Assembly: GCF_013778325.1 (NCBI RefSeq)
Contig: NZ_JACEIB010000003.1
Span: 124,001-188,000, forward strand
Source of the DNA: Sphingomonas chungangi
GTDB lineage: Bacteria; Pseudomonadota; Alphaproteobacteria; Sphingomonadales; Sphingomonadaceae
Direction: 5' to 3'
Length of the DNA stretch: 64,000 nt
Part shown: positions 17,361 to 26,710 of the stretch, piece after piece
Layout: each line of letters opens with the position of its first letter
Position numbering within the stretch: the stretch's first letter is position 1
The notes under the pieces: model-generated
The model's database searches: none
Seen by the model: the letters and a program-made list of their open reading frames with translations, nothing else
Told to the model about the DNA's origin: nothing
Made by a program: the position numbers and the translations under genes

Positions 17361-17882
17361 ATGCCCAAAAAGCGGTTCCTGTCAGCGACCCTCGCGCTTG
17401 GCGCGTTGGCGGCGCTGCCGGCCGTGGGGCATGCCGCGCCGATCGGCCCGTTCGCCAACGCCTGCCAGGCGGGAAGTGCTGCGATGCTGGTGCACGTCAC
17501 CGGCTTCAAGCAGCGCACCGGCGTGCTGCGCGTGCAGTCCTACGGTGGCGATCCCGGCCACTATTTCGACAAGGGCACTTATCTGAAGCGCATCGAGGTG
17601 CAGGTGCCCTCGGCCGGGGCCGCCGACGTGTGCGTGCCGGTGCCGGGGCCGGGGCGTTACGCGATCTCGGTGCGCCACGACGTCAACGGTTCGGGCAAGA
17701 CAGACCGGTCGGACGGCGGCGGCATGTCGGGCAACCCGCACCTCTCGCTCATCGACCTGATGTTCAAGCGGAAGCCGTCGCCCGAGCAGGTGGCGGTGGA
17801 GGTGCCGCATGGCGTGCGCGTCGTGCCGGTGGTGCTCAACTATCTGCAGGGCGGTTCCTTCGCCCCCGTGACGGCGGGCTGA
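17361..17882 (+). CDS. Exported DUF2141 protein in the sphingolipid cluster
   Basis: A 173-residue secreted protein. A signal peptide covers residues 1-26 (LSATLALGALAALPAVGHAA). The mature part is a DUF2141 beta-sandwich with the family's RYAISVRHDVNGSGKTDR motif and the conserved GNPHLSLIDL stretch. GGAGG and GGAAGG ribosome sites precede ATG 17361. Its stop overlaps the start of the lipid kinase (TGATG), so it is co-translated with the sphingolipid genes; function is unknown, perhaps envelope lipid handling. Confidence 0.8.
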   Translation: MPKKRFLSATLALGALAALPAVGHAAPIGPFANACQAGSAAMLVHVTGFKQRTGVLRVQSYGGDPGHYFDKGTYLKRIEVQVPSAGAADVCVPVPGPGRYAISVRHDVNGSGKTDRSDGGGMSGNPHLSLIDLMFKRKPSPEQVAVEVPHGVRVVPVVLNYLQGGSFAPVTAG

Positions 17883-18853
17883 TGGCCCGCGTCGCGCTCC
17901 TGTCGAATCCGCGTTCGACGGGCAACCGCTCGCTGCTGCCCCGCATCCGCGCCTTCTGCGCCGAGCATCGCGACGTCTTCCATTACGAGGTGGAGAGCGT
18001 CGACCAGATCGGCGACGCGCTGCGCACCATCGCTCGGGTGCGGCCGAAGATACTCGTCCTCAACGGCGGCGACGGCACCGTGCAGGCGACGCTGACCGAG
18101 CTCTATCATGGCGAGCATTTCGGCGTGACGCCGCCGCCGGTGGCGGTGCTGCCCAACGGCAAGACCAACCTGATCGCACTCGATTTGGGGGCGGTGGGCG
18201 ATCCGCTCGCCGCACTCCAGCGCATCATCGACATCGCGCGCGACGACATGGCGCCGCACATCGTGGCGCGCGAGCTGATCGCGCTCAGCCATGGCGAGGC
18301 GAACGACCGGCCGGTGCTGGGCATGTTCCTCGGCGGGGCGGGACTGGCCGATTCGATGCTCTATTGCCGCAACAAGATCTATCCGCTCGGCCTGCCCAAC
18401 TCGATCAGCCATGCGCTGACCGCGCTGGCGCTGCTGGTGACGATGATCTTCGGCGTCCGTGCGCGCTTCCTGCCGCCGAGCCCCAGGCCGGTGTCGGTGT
18501 CGGTGCTCAGGCAGGGCGTGCTGACCGGCACCTTCGCGGTGATGATCGTCACCACGCTGCACAAGCTGGTGCTCGGCTGGCGACAGGCGCAGACCGACAA
18601 GTCCGGCGCGCTCCAGCTGATGATGGTGGAGCAGAAGCCGGGCTCGTTGGTGGGTGCCACCATCGCCAGCATCTTCGGACGGCTTGGCCGGCAGAGCATG
18701 GCGGGCGTGCATATCGAGCGCGGCGACGAGATCCGCATCGAGGGTGAGCGCTCCAGCGTGATCCTCGACGGCGAGCTGTTCGAGGCGAAGGCGGGCTTCC
18801 CGATCGTGCTGACGCCGACCGCGCCCGTGCCCTTCCTGAGCCTTGCCGCCTGA
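17882..18853 (+). CDS. Diacylglycerol/ceramide kinase-like protein (CpgB-like)
   Basis: A 323-residue protein of the DAGK/sphingosine kinase catalytic family. Near the N-terminus it has SNPRSTGNRS and VLNGGDGTVQATLTEL, the GGDGT nucleotide site, then VLPNGKTNLIALDLG; the C-terminal sandwich ends in VILDGELFEAKAG. Caulobacter CpgB, encoded between ceramide-phosphoglycerate genes and spt, is a ceramide kinase of this class. Here the gene stands in the same kind of cluster, so ceramide phosphorylation is the best proposal; a diacylglycerol substrate cannot be excluded. Confidence 0.78.
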   Translation: MARVALLSNPRSTGNRSLLPRIRAFCAEHRDVFHYEVESVDQIGDALRTIARVRPKILVLNGGDGTVQATLTELYHGEHFGVTPPPVAVLPNGKTNLIALDLGAVGDPLAALQRIIDIARDDMAPHIVARELIALSHGEANDRPVLGMFLGGAGLADSMLYCRNKIYPLGLPNSISHALTALALLVTMIFGVRARFLPPSPRPVSVSVLRQGVLTGTFAVMIVTTLHKLVLGWRQAQTDKSGALQLMMVEQKPGSLVGATIASIFGRLGRQSMAGVHIERGDEIRIEGERSSVILDGELFEAKAGFPIVLTPTAPVPFLSLAA

Positions 18854-18864
18854 GGGCGGGGACG

Positions 18865-19770
18865 ATGTCCGAGAGCCTGCACGATCTCGTCGCGGCCGAG
18901 CTGGCCGAGCCGGTGGACCAGCGCGCGATCAACCTCGCGACGGCGGTGGCGGCGCGCTATCCCGGTGCGGCGCGAGCGGTGCTGTTCTATGGCTCCTGCC
19001 TGCGCGAGAAGCAGCTCGATGGGCTGATGCTCGATTTCTACCTGATCGTCTCGGACTATCGGGCGGCCTACGGCGAAAGCTGGCTGGCGACCGCCAATCG
19101 GCTGGTCCCGCCCAACGTCTTCCCGTTCGAGGCGGACGGACTGACCTGCAAATATGCGGTGCTGAGCGAGGCGGATTTCGCGCGGCTGTGTTCGAGGTCG
19201 GCTCCCGATCCGTCGGTCTGGGCGCGTTTCGCGCAGCCGTCCCGGCTCGTATGGGCTGCGGACGAAATGGCGCGAGAGAGGGCGATAGCATCCATCGCGC
19301 GCGCCGCACCGGCCCTGATCGCGCTGACCGAGCCGACCATGGACCCGAATGCGCATCGCGACCCGCTGGACGTCTGGCGCGCCGGTTTCGTGCTGACATA
19401 CGGCGCCGAGCTGCGCGCCGAGCGGGCGGCCCGGCCGGGCGCGATCGTCGATGCGGACCCCGAACGCTATCGCCGCTTCGGCGGAGCGGCCCGCGCGATA
19501 GTCGGTCTTTCGGTTGTGCCAAATACCGAGGGGACTCGCGCCGGTTCGCGGACGGCTTGGCGGCGGATGCAGCGGCGCGGCAAGCGGACGGTGGTGCTCC
19601 GCCTGCTCAAGGCAAGCGCGACCTTCGCGGGCGGGATCGATTATCTCGCCTGGAAGATCAATCGCCATGCCGGCACGCAGATAACGATCAGACCCTGGCA
19701 ACGCCGCTGGCCGATCCTCGGCGCGATCACGCTGCTGCCGAGGCTGCTGGCGAAGGGCGCGGTGCGGTGA
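18865..19770 (+). CDS. Nucleotidyltransferase-like protein, sphingolipid head-group gene candidate
   Basis: A 301-residue protein. The stretch VLFYGSCLREKQLDGLMLDF resembles the GS...D nucleotidyltransferase motif of Tam41-type CDP-diacylglycerol synthases, followed by VSDYRAAYG. A basic C-terminal part (RRMQRRGKRTVVLRLLKAS) could meet the membrane. It begins 11 bases after the kinase. In Caulobacter the cpgA/cpgB/cpgC genes for ceramide phosphoglycerate sit together next to spt; this may be one of the kinase's partners. The reaction is unknown. Confidence 0.65.
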   Translation: MSESLHDLVAAELAEPVDQRAINLATAVAARYPGAARAVLFYGSCLREKQLDGLMLDFYLIVSDYRAAYGESWLATANRLVPPNVFPFEADGLTCKYAVLSEADFARLCSRSAPDPSVWARFAQPSRLVWAADEMARERAIASIARAAPALIALTEPTMDPNAHRDPLDVWRAGFVLTYGAELRAERAARPGAIVDADPERYRRFGGAARAIVGLSVVPNTEGTRAGSRTAWRRMQRRGKRTVVLRLLKASATFAGGIDYLAWKINRHAGTQITIRPWQRRWPILGAITLLPRLLAKGAVR

Positions 19771-19800
19771 GCTTCTCCCCACCCTTGGAGGGAGGGGGAA

Positions 19801-21807
19801 TTACGCTGCGTGCGCCGGCCTCGCACGGTGCAGCGCATCGGTCACGGCGCGTTCCAGCGCGGAGACGGTAAACGGCTTGCGCAGCACCGCCTCGCCCTCC
19901 AGTTCGCCGCCTTCGCCCGCCTCGCCGGCATAGCCAGTCACGTAAAGGATGCCGACGTGCGGGAAGCGCTGGCGGACCTGAGCGCCGAGCTCAGGGCCGG
20001 TCATGCCCGGCATCACCACGTCGGTGATCATCAGATGGATGTCGTCATGGCCCTCGAGCAGCGCCAGCGCCTCTTCGCCGCTCGCGCAAGCGAGGGGACG
20101 GTAGCCCAGCTCGGTGATCGCCGAGGTCGTGGCGATCCGGACGCGTGGATCGTCCTCGACGATCAGCACCGGCTCGCCGGTGAGCGCCGCCGGAACCGGA
20201 TCGGACGGCACCTGGCGCAGCTGCGGAGGCGCGATATTGATGGTATCGGACGGTGCGCTCTTCGTTCCGCGCGGCAGGTAGAGCGACACGGTGGTGCCTT
20301 CGCCCGGCGCCGAGCGGATCGCGATGTCGCCCCCCGACTGGCGGACGAAACCGAATATCTGGCTCATGCCGAGGCCGGTGCCCTTGCCGACCTCCTTGGT
20401 GGTGAAAAACGGCTCGAACACACGCTCCAGCACTTCGGGCGACATCCCGCAGCCGGTATCGGTGACGGCAACGCGGACATGGTCGCCGGCCTTGGCCTCG
20501 CCGACCTCGCCCTCCGCCAGGGTGACGTTGTCGACCGCGATCTCCAGACGTCCCGCGCCGTTCATCGCATCGCGCGCATTGACGGCAAGGTTGAGGATGG
20601 CGTTTTCCAGCTGCAGCGGGTCGACCCAGATCGGCCACGCACCGGGCGAGAGCCGGGTCGCCACCATCACCCGCTCGCCGAGGGTACGGTCGATCAGGTC
20701 GGACATGCCGTCGATCAGCTTGGCGGGATCTATCGCCTCGGGCAGCAGCGGCTCGGCGCGTGCGAAGCCGAGCAGGCGGCGGGTCAGCGCCGCGGCGCGG
20801 TTGGCGCCTTCCATGGCGTTGTCGATATGGCGGCCGACCTCGTCCGCCTCGACCTGCAGGCGGCGGCGCGCGAGATCGAGGCCGCCGACGACGACAGCCA
20901 GCATGTTGTTGAAATCGTGCGCGATGCCGCCGGTGAGCTGGCCGACCGCCTCCATCTTCTGCATCTGCCTGAGCCGCGCCTCCGCCGCCTCGCGCTCGGC
21001 CATCTCGCGGTTGAGCATGGCGTTGGATTCGGAAAGCTCGCGGGTCCGCTCGGCCACCGCCTGCTCAAGCCAGACGTTGCGATATTCGGCTTCCTCGGTC
21101 TCGCGCTGGGCGCTGCGCCGGGTGATCAGCGCCAGCCAGGCCAGCCAGGCCAGCACGATCCCGCCCGCAACCAACAACAGGCCGGTCAGCGACAGCAGTT
21201 TCACGACATGGTTGGATTCGCTGGCCGCCGCGTCCGACTGATCGAAGCGGTTCTGGAGCTTGTCGCTCTCATGATCCTGGATGGCGGTCAGCGTCTTGTC
21301 GATCTGGCCGATCAGCTTGGAATGTCCGGCATTGTTGAACAGCAGCAGCGCCGGCCAGCCTTGTTTGTAGTAGGCGCGCTGCGCGGTCAGCCCGAGTTCC
21401 TCTCCGCGCGCATTATAGAGGTCGCGCAGCTGGTGGACGAGCTGCACCTCTGTCGGGTCCTTGCCGACGAGGCTTTCGAGCTGGGTGATCTGTGCGCCGG
21501 CGTCCGTCCAGGCGTTGTAGTAGCTGGTGCCCATGCCGCGATCGGCGCTGGTGGCGAACCTCCCCAGCGAGGCTTCCGCCTTGGCCATCGAGGTGCCGAC
21601 GGTGCGCGTCACCAGCATCACGTCATAGCTGTGCCGCTCCAGCTCCAGCGCGCGATCGCGCTGACGGTTGGCGGCCGACGCCTGCACGATCAGCAGCACG
21701 ACGACGGAGGCCGCGACCAGCGCGCCGATCAACACGCCGAGGTTCAGCGGCGACAGCCAGCGGCGCGCGGCGCGCTCCTGTTCGGTCGGGTCGGCCCCCA
21801 TGCTCAT
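19801..21807 (-). CDS. Hybrid sensor histidine kinase with CHASE3-like sensor and receiver
   Basis: A 668-residue membrane protein: helix near residues 22-42, a helical CHASE3-like periplasmic domain (about 50-185), helix near 190-215, coiled linker, H box GGIAHDFNNMLAVVVGGLDL, N box ENAILNLAVNARDAM, G boxes DTGCGMSPEVLERVFEPFF and KGTGLGMS, then a C-terminal receiver (from about 548) with its aspartate in LMITDVVMPGMTG. Full phosphorelay machinery is intact. Start at 21807; an upstream ATG at 21912 would overlap spt. It lies between the sphingolipid genes but opposite to the kinase-like gene; its partner is not evident. Confidence 0.88.
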   Translation of the reverse strand: MSMGADPTEQERAARRWLSPLNLGVLIGALVAASVVVLLIVQASAANRQRDRALELERHSYDVMLVTRTVGTSMAKAEASLGRFATSADRGMGTSYYNAWTDAGAQITQLESLVGKDPTEVQLVHQLRDLYNARGEELGLTAQRAYYKQGWPALLLFNNAGHSKLIGQIDKTLTAIQDHESDKLQNRFDQSDAAASESNHVVKLLSLTGLLLVAGGIVLAWLAWLALITRRSAQRETEEAEYRNVWLEQAVAERTRELSESNAMLNREMAEREAAEARLRQMQKMEAVGQLTGGIAHDFNNMLAVVVGGLDLARRRLQVEADEVGRHIDNAMEGANRAAALTRRLLGFARAEPLLPEAIDPAKLIDGMSDLIDRTLGERVMVATRLSPGAWPIWVDPLQLENAILNLAVNARDAMNGAGRLEIAVDNVTLAEGEVGEAKAGDHVRVAVTDTGCGMSPEVLERVFEPFFTTKEVGKGTGLGMSQIFGFVRQSGGDIAIRSAPGEGTTVSLYLPRGTKSAPSDTINIAPPQLRQVPSDPVPAALTGEPVLIVEDDPRVRIATTSAITELGYRPLACASGEEALALLEGHDDIHLMITDVVMPGMTGPELGAQVRQRFPHVGILYVTGYAGEAGEGGELEGEAVLRKPFTVSALERAVTDALHRARPAHAA

Positions 21808-21871
21808 GGTTGCCGATTCTATGCCGAAACTGGTTACCGAAACAGTAACAAAGGATGAGAAAGCGTAACGA

Positions 21872-23137
21872 TCAGCTCGGAATGCAGCCCACGTGTCGGC
21901 CCGCCTTCGCAAACATCTCGATGATCTCCGCCACCTGCTCGTCGCGATGCTCGGCGCAGAGCGAGCAGCGCAGCAGGAAGGTGCCGGCGGGCGTCGCCGG
22001 CGGCCGCGCCATGTTCACGTAGAGGCCGAGATCCAGTAGCGACTGCCACATGCCGACCGCCTGCTCCTGATCGGGCAGGATGACGGCGATGATCGCCGAC
22101 TGAGCATCCTCGGTGCCCAGCTTGAAGCCGAGATCCTTCAGGCCCTTGTGGAGCCGACGGCTGTTGTCCCACAGCTTGCCGCGCTTGTTCCCCGCGTGCA
22201 TCAGCTTGCGGATCGAGGTAGCGGCCGTCGCCACGACGCTCGGCGGCAGCGATGCGGTGAAGACGTAGGGGCGACAGACCAGCCGCAGCACCTCGAACTT
22301 CGGGTGGTTGGACACGCAGAAGCCGCCCACCGTGCCGACCGACTTCGAGAAGGTGCCGACCACGAAGTCGATATCGTCCTCGCAGCCGAGCTGCTCGTAC
22401 ACGCCGCGGCCATGCTCGCCGAAGAAGCCCATGCCGTGGGCCTCGTCGCACAGGATCATGGCGCCGTGCTTCTTCGCCACTGCGACCATTTCGGGCAGCG
22501 GGGCGATGTCGCCGAACATCGAATAGACGCCTTCCAGCACCACCAGCTTGCCGGCCTCCTTGGGCAGGCGGCCGAGGCGCTTGTCGAGATCCTCGACGCT
22601 GTTGTGGCGGAAGCGGACGATCTCGGCATTGCCCAGCCAGCAGCCGTCGTAGATCGATGCGTGGCTGTCGGCATCGAGGATGATGTAGTCGCCCTTGCCG
22701 GCGAGCGTGGAGATGATGCCGAGATTGGCCTGGTAACCGGTCGAGAACACCATCGCCGACGAGGTGCCGTAAAACTCCTTCAGCGCCTCCTCGACATCCT
22801 TGTGGGGCGAGTAGGTGCCGTTGAGCACACGGCTGCCCGTGGTGCCCGATCCGAAATCGGTCAGCGCCTGGCGCCCGGCCTCGACCACGTCGGGATCGAA
22901 GGTCATGCCCATGTAATTGTAGGTGCCGAGCAGGATGGTCGGCTTGCCGTTGATGATCGCCTCGGTGGGCGAGAGCACCTTTTCCATCACGATCGCGAAC
23001 GGGTCTCGCACGCCGGTGGCGAGCAGCGCTTCGCGCTCGGCGATCAGCGGATCGAACTTGGAAAGGAGATCTGCCGTGTGGGCGCCGGTCAGCGCGTCGA
23101 CCGGCTTGTCCTCGGGGATGGTGCCGGCGTCGGTCAT
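21872..23137 (-). CDS. spt: Serine palmitoyltransferase
   Basis: A 421-residue alpha-oxoamine synthase of the PLP-dependent aminotransferase fold-I family. The PLP lysine is K265 in GTFSKSVGTVGG; H159 (DADSHASIYDG), D231 and H234 (CDEAHGMG) bind the cofactor. It condenses serine with an acyl thioester to 3-keto-sphinganine, the committed step of sphingolipid synthesis. The N-terminal extension of about 60 residues is typical of bacterial SPT rather than KBL. ATG overlaps the stop of the acyl carrier protein (ATGA), and that ACP is its likely acyl donor. Confidence 0.92.
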   Translation of the reverse strand: MTDAGTIPEDKPVDALTGAHTADLLSKFDPLIAEREALLATGVRDPFAIVMEKVLSPTEAIINGKPTILLGTYNYMGMTFDPDVVEAGRQALTDFGSGTTGSRVLNGTYSPHKDVEEALKEFYGTSSAMVFSTGYQANLGIISTLAGKGDYIILDADSHASIYDGCWLGNAEIVRFRHNSVEDLDKRLGRLPKEAGKLVVLEGVYSMFGDIAPLPEMVAVAKKHGAMILCDEAHGMGFFGEHGRGVYEQLGCEDDIDFVVGTFSKSVGTVGGFCVSNHPKFEVLRLVCRPYVFTASLPPSVVATAATSIRKLMHAGNKRGKLWDNSRRLHKGLKDLGFKLGTEDAQSAIIAVILPDQEQAVGMWQSLLDLGLYVNMARPPATPAGTFLLRCSLCAEHRDEQVAEIIEMFAKAGRHVGCIPS

Positions 23138-23382
23138 GCCTTGTCCCGAAGCTTTTCGACCGCGTCGATCAGCTGGCCGACCGTCTCGATCTCGGCCTGC
23201 ATGTTCATCGTGATGATGATGTCGAACTCGTCCTCGATCGCCGCGACGAAATCCATCACGGTCAGGCTGTCCCATTCGAGATCCTGGGCGAAGCGGGTGG
23301 CCTCGGTGAGAGCGACGCCCTTCTTGTTGAAGGGATCGATCAGTTCCTTGACCTTGGCGAAGGTCTCGTCGCGCGTTGTCAT
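23134..23382 (-). CDS. Dedicated acyl carrier protein for sphingolipid synthesis
   Basis: An 82-residue ACP. The 4'-phosphopantetheine serine is S39 in LEWDSLTVMDF, a DSL motif with tryptophan before it, unlike the usual ADSLD of fatty-acid ACP. It overlaps spt and in Caulobacter an ACP in the same position is needed for ceramide synthesis, so it probably delivers the acyl chain to Spt. The acyl-ACP synthetase that would charge it is not in the window. Confidence 0.9.
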   Translation of the reverse strand: MTTRDETFAKVKELIDPFNKKGVALTEATRFAQDLEWDSLTVMDFVAAIEDEFDIIITMNMQAEIETVGQLIDAVEKLRDKA

Positions 23383-23461
23383 GGGGCGATGTCCTTAATG
23401 GCGTGGGCGCGGCCTGCCAAGCGATTGCGGCGTGGATGGGGCGATGGTGTGACGCCCGGGC

Positions 23462-24388
23462 TTACTTGAGCAATCCCTCTTCCCGATAGCTTTCCGCTGC
23501 GATGGCGAGGCCGTCGAGCGTGGCGAGCTGGGCGCGCCAGAGGTGGGCGGGGGGGCGATATTCGGGGTTCGCCACCCAGTCTTCGTGGAGGAAGTAGCGC
23601 ACTCGGTCTTCGGTGAGCTTGGCATTCGGCCCGCGCAGCATCGCGTCGACCTTCACGCCCGCGCGCATCGCCCAGCCGGGGACGGGCTGCGCCCGCACGC
23701 GGCGGCCGACCGCCATGCCGATCGCCTGCGCGAACTCGCCATGGGTCCAGCCGCCGGGCCGGCCGTCGTCGGGCTCGTAGATGGCGGCTTGGCTCCCGTC
23801 GTCGTCGGGCAGTACGGCCAGCAGCAAGCGGACGAGATCCTGCGCTGCGATTACCGACATGCGGCCGCCCGGCGGATGGGGGACGAGGCCCTTGGCGGCA
23901 GCGCGGAACAGCTCCAGCATCTCCCGGTCGCCGGGGCCGAAGACGGCGGGCGGGCGCACGATCGTCCAGTCGAGCGCGGAGGCCGCGACGATGATCTCGG
24001 CCCGCGCCTTGGACCAGCCGTAGTTGCTGAGCTTCGGCTCGCGCGCGGCGAGCGAGGAGACGTGGATGAAGCGGCGGACGCCGGCGGCGCGGGCGGCGTT
24101 CACCACCGCCAGCGTGCCGTCGACATTGCCGATCGCGAAACCTTCCCTGTCGGGCGCACTGACGACGCCGGCGACGTGGATCACCGCATCTGCGCCCGCG
24201 ACGAGCTGAGAAAGCGCGAGCGGCTTCTCCATCGATCCATAGATCCACTGTACGCCGTCGCGCGGCGGGCAGGGCTTGCGGGTGAGCGCGCGGACGAGAT
24301 GGCCCTGCGCCAGTGCCGTGTCGATCAGGTGGCGGCCGACGAAGCCGGTGCCGCCGGTGATGGCGAGGGTGCGGTGGCGGTTCCTCAC
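23462..24388 (-). CDS. cerR: NAD-dependent epimerase/dehydratase-family reductase (CerR-like)
   Basis: A 308-residue extended SDR. The Rossmann start is TLAITGGTGFVGRHL; the catalytic motif is NYGWSKAR (YxxxK) with S from IHVSSLAA. It starts with GTG overlapping the proB stop (GTGA), and 79 bases separate it from the ACP gene. The SDR in the same position of the Caulobacter cluster, CerR, reduces the 3-keto group of the oxidised ceramide; that role is inferred here from context. Confidence 0.82.
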   Translation of the reverse strand: MRNRHRTLAITGGTGFVGRHLIDTALAQGHLVRALTRKPCPPRDGVQWIYGSMEKPLALSQLVAGADAVIHVAGVVSAPDREGFAIGNVDGTLAVVNAARAAGVRRFIHVSSLAAREPKLSNYGWSKARAEIIVAASALDWTIVRPPAVFGPGDREMLELFRAAAKGLVPHPPGGRMSVIAAQDLVRLLLAVLPDDDGSQAAIYEPDDGRPGGWTHGEFAQAIGMAVGRRVRAQPVPGWAMRAGVKVDAMLRGPNAKLTEDRVRYFLHEDWVANPEYRPPAHLWRAQLATLDGLAIAAESYREEGLLK

Positions 24389-25509
24389 AGCAGCACCATG
24401 TGATCGCGGTGCACGAGCACGGCGCGCGGCGCGTGGCCGAGCACGGCGGCGAGATCGCCCGATCGCTTGCCGGCGATCAGCGCGGCTTCTTCGGCATCGT
24501 ATTCGGAAAGGCCTCGGGCGATGGCGTGGCCATCTGCGACGATATCGATCACGTCGCCGCGCCGGAAGCCGCCCTCGACGCCGGTTGCGCCGGCCGGAAG
24601 CAGGCTCGCGCCGCCCGTCAGCGCCTTCGCTGCGCCGGCATCGACGACAATGCGGCCCTTGGCGGTCAGGCGGCCCTTGAGCCAGCCCTTGCGCGCGCCG
24701 GAGCGGGCGGGGGCGGGGAAGACGGTGCCGCGATGGGTGCGGGCGAAGGCACCCAGCGGATCGTCCTGCTTGCCGCCGACGATCGCGAGGTGCGCGCCGC
24801 CGGCGTGCGCGATCTTCGCGGCGAGCAACTTCGCGACCATGCCCCCCGATCCCATGCCCGAGGCGGAACCGGTATCGGCCATCGCCATCACCGAGGCGTC
24901 GAGGCTCGGCACCTCCTCGATCAGCGTCGCGGACGGGTCGCGCTGCGGATTGGCGGTGTAGAGGCCGTCGACGTCCGACAGCAGGATCACGCCATGCGCG
25001 CCCGCCGCCTGCGCCACCCGCGCGGCGAGGCGGTCGTTGTCGCCGAAGCGGATCTCTTCGGTCGCCACCGTGTCGTTCTCGTTGACCACCGGCACCACGC
25101 CCAGCGCCAGCAGTCGCCCGAAGGTGGCCGACGCGTTGAGGTAGCGGCGGCGATCCTCGAGATCGTCGAGGGTCAGCAGCATCTGCGCGGCGGTGAGATC
25201 GTGGCTGCCGAGCAGTTCCGCCCAGCAATGCGAGAGCGCGATCTGGCCGGTCGCGGCGGCCGCCTGCGCATCCTCCAGGCTGGCGCGCCCGCCGCCCGGC
25301 AGGCCGAGCCGCCGTGCACCCAGCGCGATCGCGCCGGAGGAGACGACGATGATCTTCTGGCCTGCGGCGTGCCGCTCGGCGAGGTTCGCGACCACGCCCG
25401 CCAGCCAGTCGCGCCGGACATGCCCGTCGGGCGTGACGAGCAGCGCCGAACCGATCTTCACGACCAGCGTCGGGCAGGCGGCGGGGGCGAAACGATCGGC
25501 GCGAGTCAT
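24385..25509 (-). CDS. proB: Glutamate 5-kinase
   Basis: A 374-residue protein with an amino-acid kinase domain (about 1-260: VVKIGSALLV, IIVVSSGAIALGARRLGL, PVVNENDTVATEEIRFGDND) and a C-terminal PUA domain (about 275-355). It phosphorylates glutamate as the first step of proline synthesis. The partner proA is not adjacent here. The stop overlaps the start of the CerR-like gene, so sphingolipid reductase expression may be coupled to it. Confidence 0.95.
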   Translation of the reverse strand: MTRADRFAPAACPTLVVKIGSALLVTPDGHVRRDWLAGVVANLAERHAAGQKIIVVSSGAIALGARRLGLPGGGRASLEDAQAAAATGQIALSHCWAELLGSHDLTAAQMLLTLDDLEDRRRYLNASATFGRLLALGVVPVVNENDTVATEEIRFGDNDRLAARVAQAAGAHGVILLSDVDGLYTANPQRDPSATLIEEVPSLDASVMAMADTGSASGMGSGGMVAKLLAAKIAHAGGAHLAIVGGKQDDPLGAFARTHRGTVFPAPARSGARKGWLKGRLTAKGRIVVDAGAAKALTGGASLLPAGATGVEGGFRRGDVIDIVADGHAIARGLSEYDAEEAALIAGKRSGDLAAVLGHAPRAVLVHRDHMVLL

Positions 25510-25575
25510 CGGGCGGGGCAGGAACCGGCGAAACAGGAGAAAAGGAAGCGCCCGCTTAAGCGCTTGCCGCCGATG

Positions 25576-26631
25576 TCACAATGGGGACCAGGGTGTCTCT
25601 TCGTCCGCTTCGCTCGTCTGGACGCTCTCGGGCGACGGGCCGGCCGGGCCGATCGCCTCGACCAGCGCATCGAGCACCGCCGGCAGGCCCTCGCCGGTCG
25701 CGCCGGAGAGCAGGAAGGGTTCGACGCCGCTTTCCTTCTTCAAGGCCTTGAGCAGCTTGGTCTTCGTCTTGGCGTCGATCGCGTCGATCTTGTTGAGCGC
25801 CAGCACCTCGGGCTTGTCCTCCAGCCCATTGCCGTAGGCGATCAGTTCCTCGCGGACGATGCGGTAGGCCTCGATCGGATCGTCACCGGTCGCGTCCACC
25901 AGATGCAGCAGCACCCGGCAGCGCTCGATGTGGCCGAGGAAGCGGTCGCCGATGCCGGCGCCGTCCGCCGCGCCCTCGATCAGGCCGGGGATGTCCGCCA
26001 CCACGAACTCGCGGTCGCGATGACTGACGACGCCGAGTTGCGGGCGCGTGGTGGTGAAGGGGTAGTCGCCGACCTTCGCCTTGGCGTTGCTCACGCCGTT
26101 GATGAAGGTGGACTTGCCGGCGTTGGGCAGGCCGACGAGACCTGCATCGGCCAGCAGCTTCAGGCGCAGCCACACCCACATCTCGTCGCCCGGCCAGCCC
26201 GGGCCGTGCTGGCGTGGGGCACGGTTGGTCGAGGTCTTGTAGCTGGCATTGCCTCGCCCGCCGTCGCCGCCGCGCAGGAACACCTGTTGCTGGCCGGGCT
26301 CGACGAAATCGGCGAGCACCGTCTCGCGATCCTCGTCCGAGATCAGCTGGGTGCCGACCGGCACGCGAATGACGAGATCGTCGCCGCCCGGCCCGGTGCG
26401 GTTCGAGCCCGATCCGCCCTTGCCGCGCGGCGCGCGGAAATGCTGGGTGTAGCGGAAGTCGATCAGCGTGTTCAGGCCCTGCACCGCCTCGAAGATGATG
26501 TCGCCGCCCTTGCCGCCGTTGCCGCCGTCCGGCCCGCCATATTCGATGAACTTCTCGCGGCGGAAGCTGACCGCGCCGGGGCCGCCGGCACCGGAACGGA
26601 TGAAGATCTTGGCCTGGTCGAGAAAATGCAT
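25576..26631 (-). CDS. obg: GTPase Obg (CgtA), ribosome-associated
   Basis: A 351-residue GTPase. The glycine-rich Obg fold covers about residues 1-158 ([20 protein letters not shown]). The G domain follows: GLPNAGKST (G1), TTRP (G2), [11 protein letters not shown] (G3), LNKIDAID (G4). It binds the 50S subunit and takes part in ribosome assembly and stress response. The C-terminal OCT domain is absent, which is normal for many alphaproteobacteria. Confidence 0.96.
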   Translation of the reverse strand: MHFLDQAKIFIRSGAGGPGAVSFRREKFIEYGGPDGGNGGKGGDIIFEAVQGLNTLIDFRYTQHFRAPRGKGGSGSNRTGPGGDDLVIRVPVGTQLISDEDRETVLADFVEPGQQQVFLRGGDGGRGNASYKTSTNRAPRQHGPGWPGDEMWVWLRLKLLADAGLVGLPNAGKSTFINGVSNAKAKVGDYPFTTTRPQLGVVSHRDREFVVADIPGLIEGAADGAGIGDRFLGHIERCRVLLHLVDATGDDPIEAYRIVREELIAYGNGLEDKPEVLALNKIDAIDAKTKTKLLKALKKESGVEPFLLSGATGEGLPAVLDALVEAIGPAGPSPESVQTSEADEETPWSPL

Positions 26632-26710
26632 GGGGCTAGCCGGTCCGTCTGGACGAGGGCGCGCGCCCCGGAACGCCGGGAGGGCAAAGCAGACTCGTCA
26701 CGAAAGGCGC

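Noticed and set aside
19810-21858. 682-codon open frame on the plus strand over the hybrid kinase
   Set aside because: Antisense to a kinase with all H, N, G and receiver motifs.
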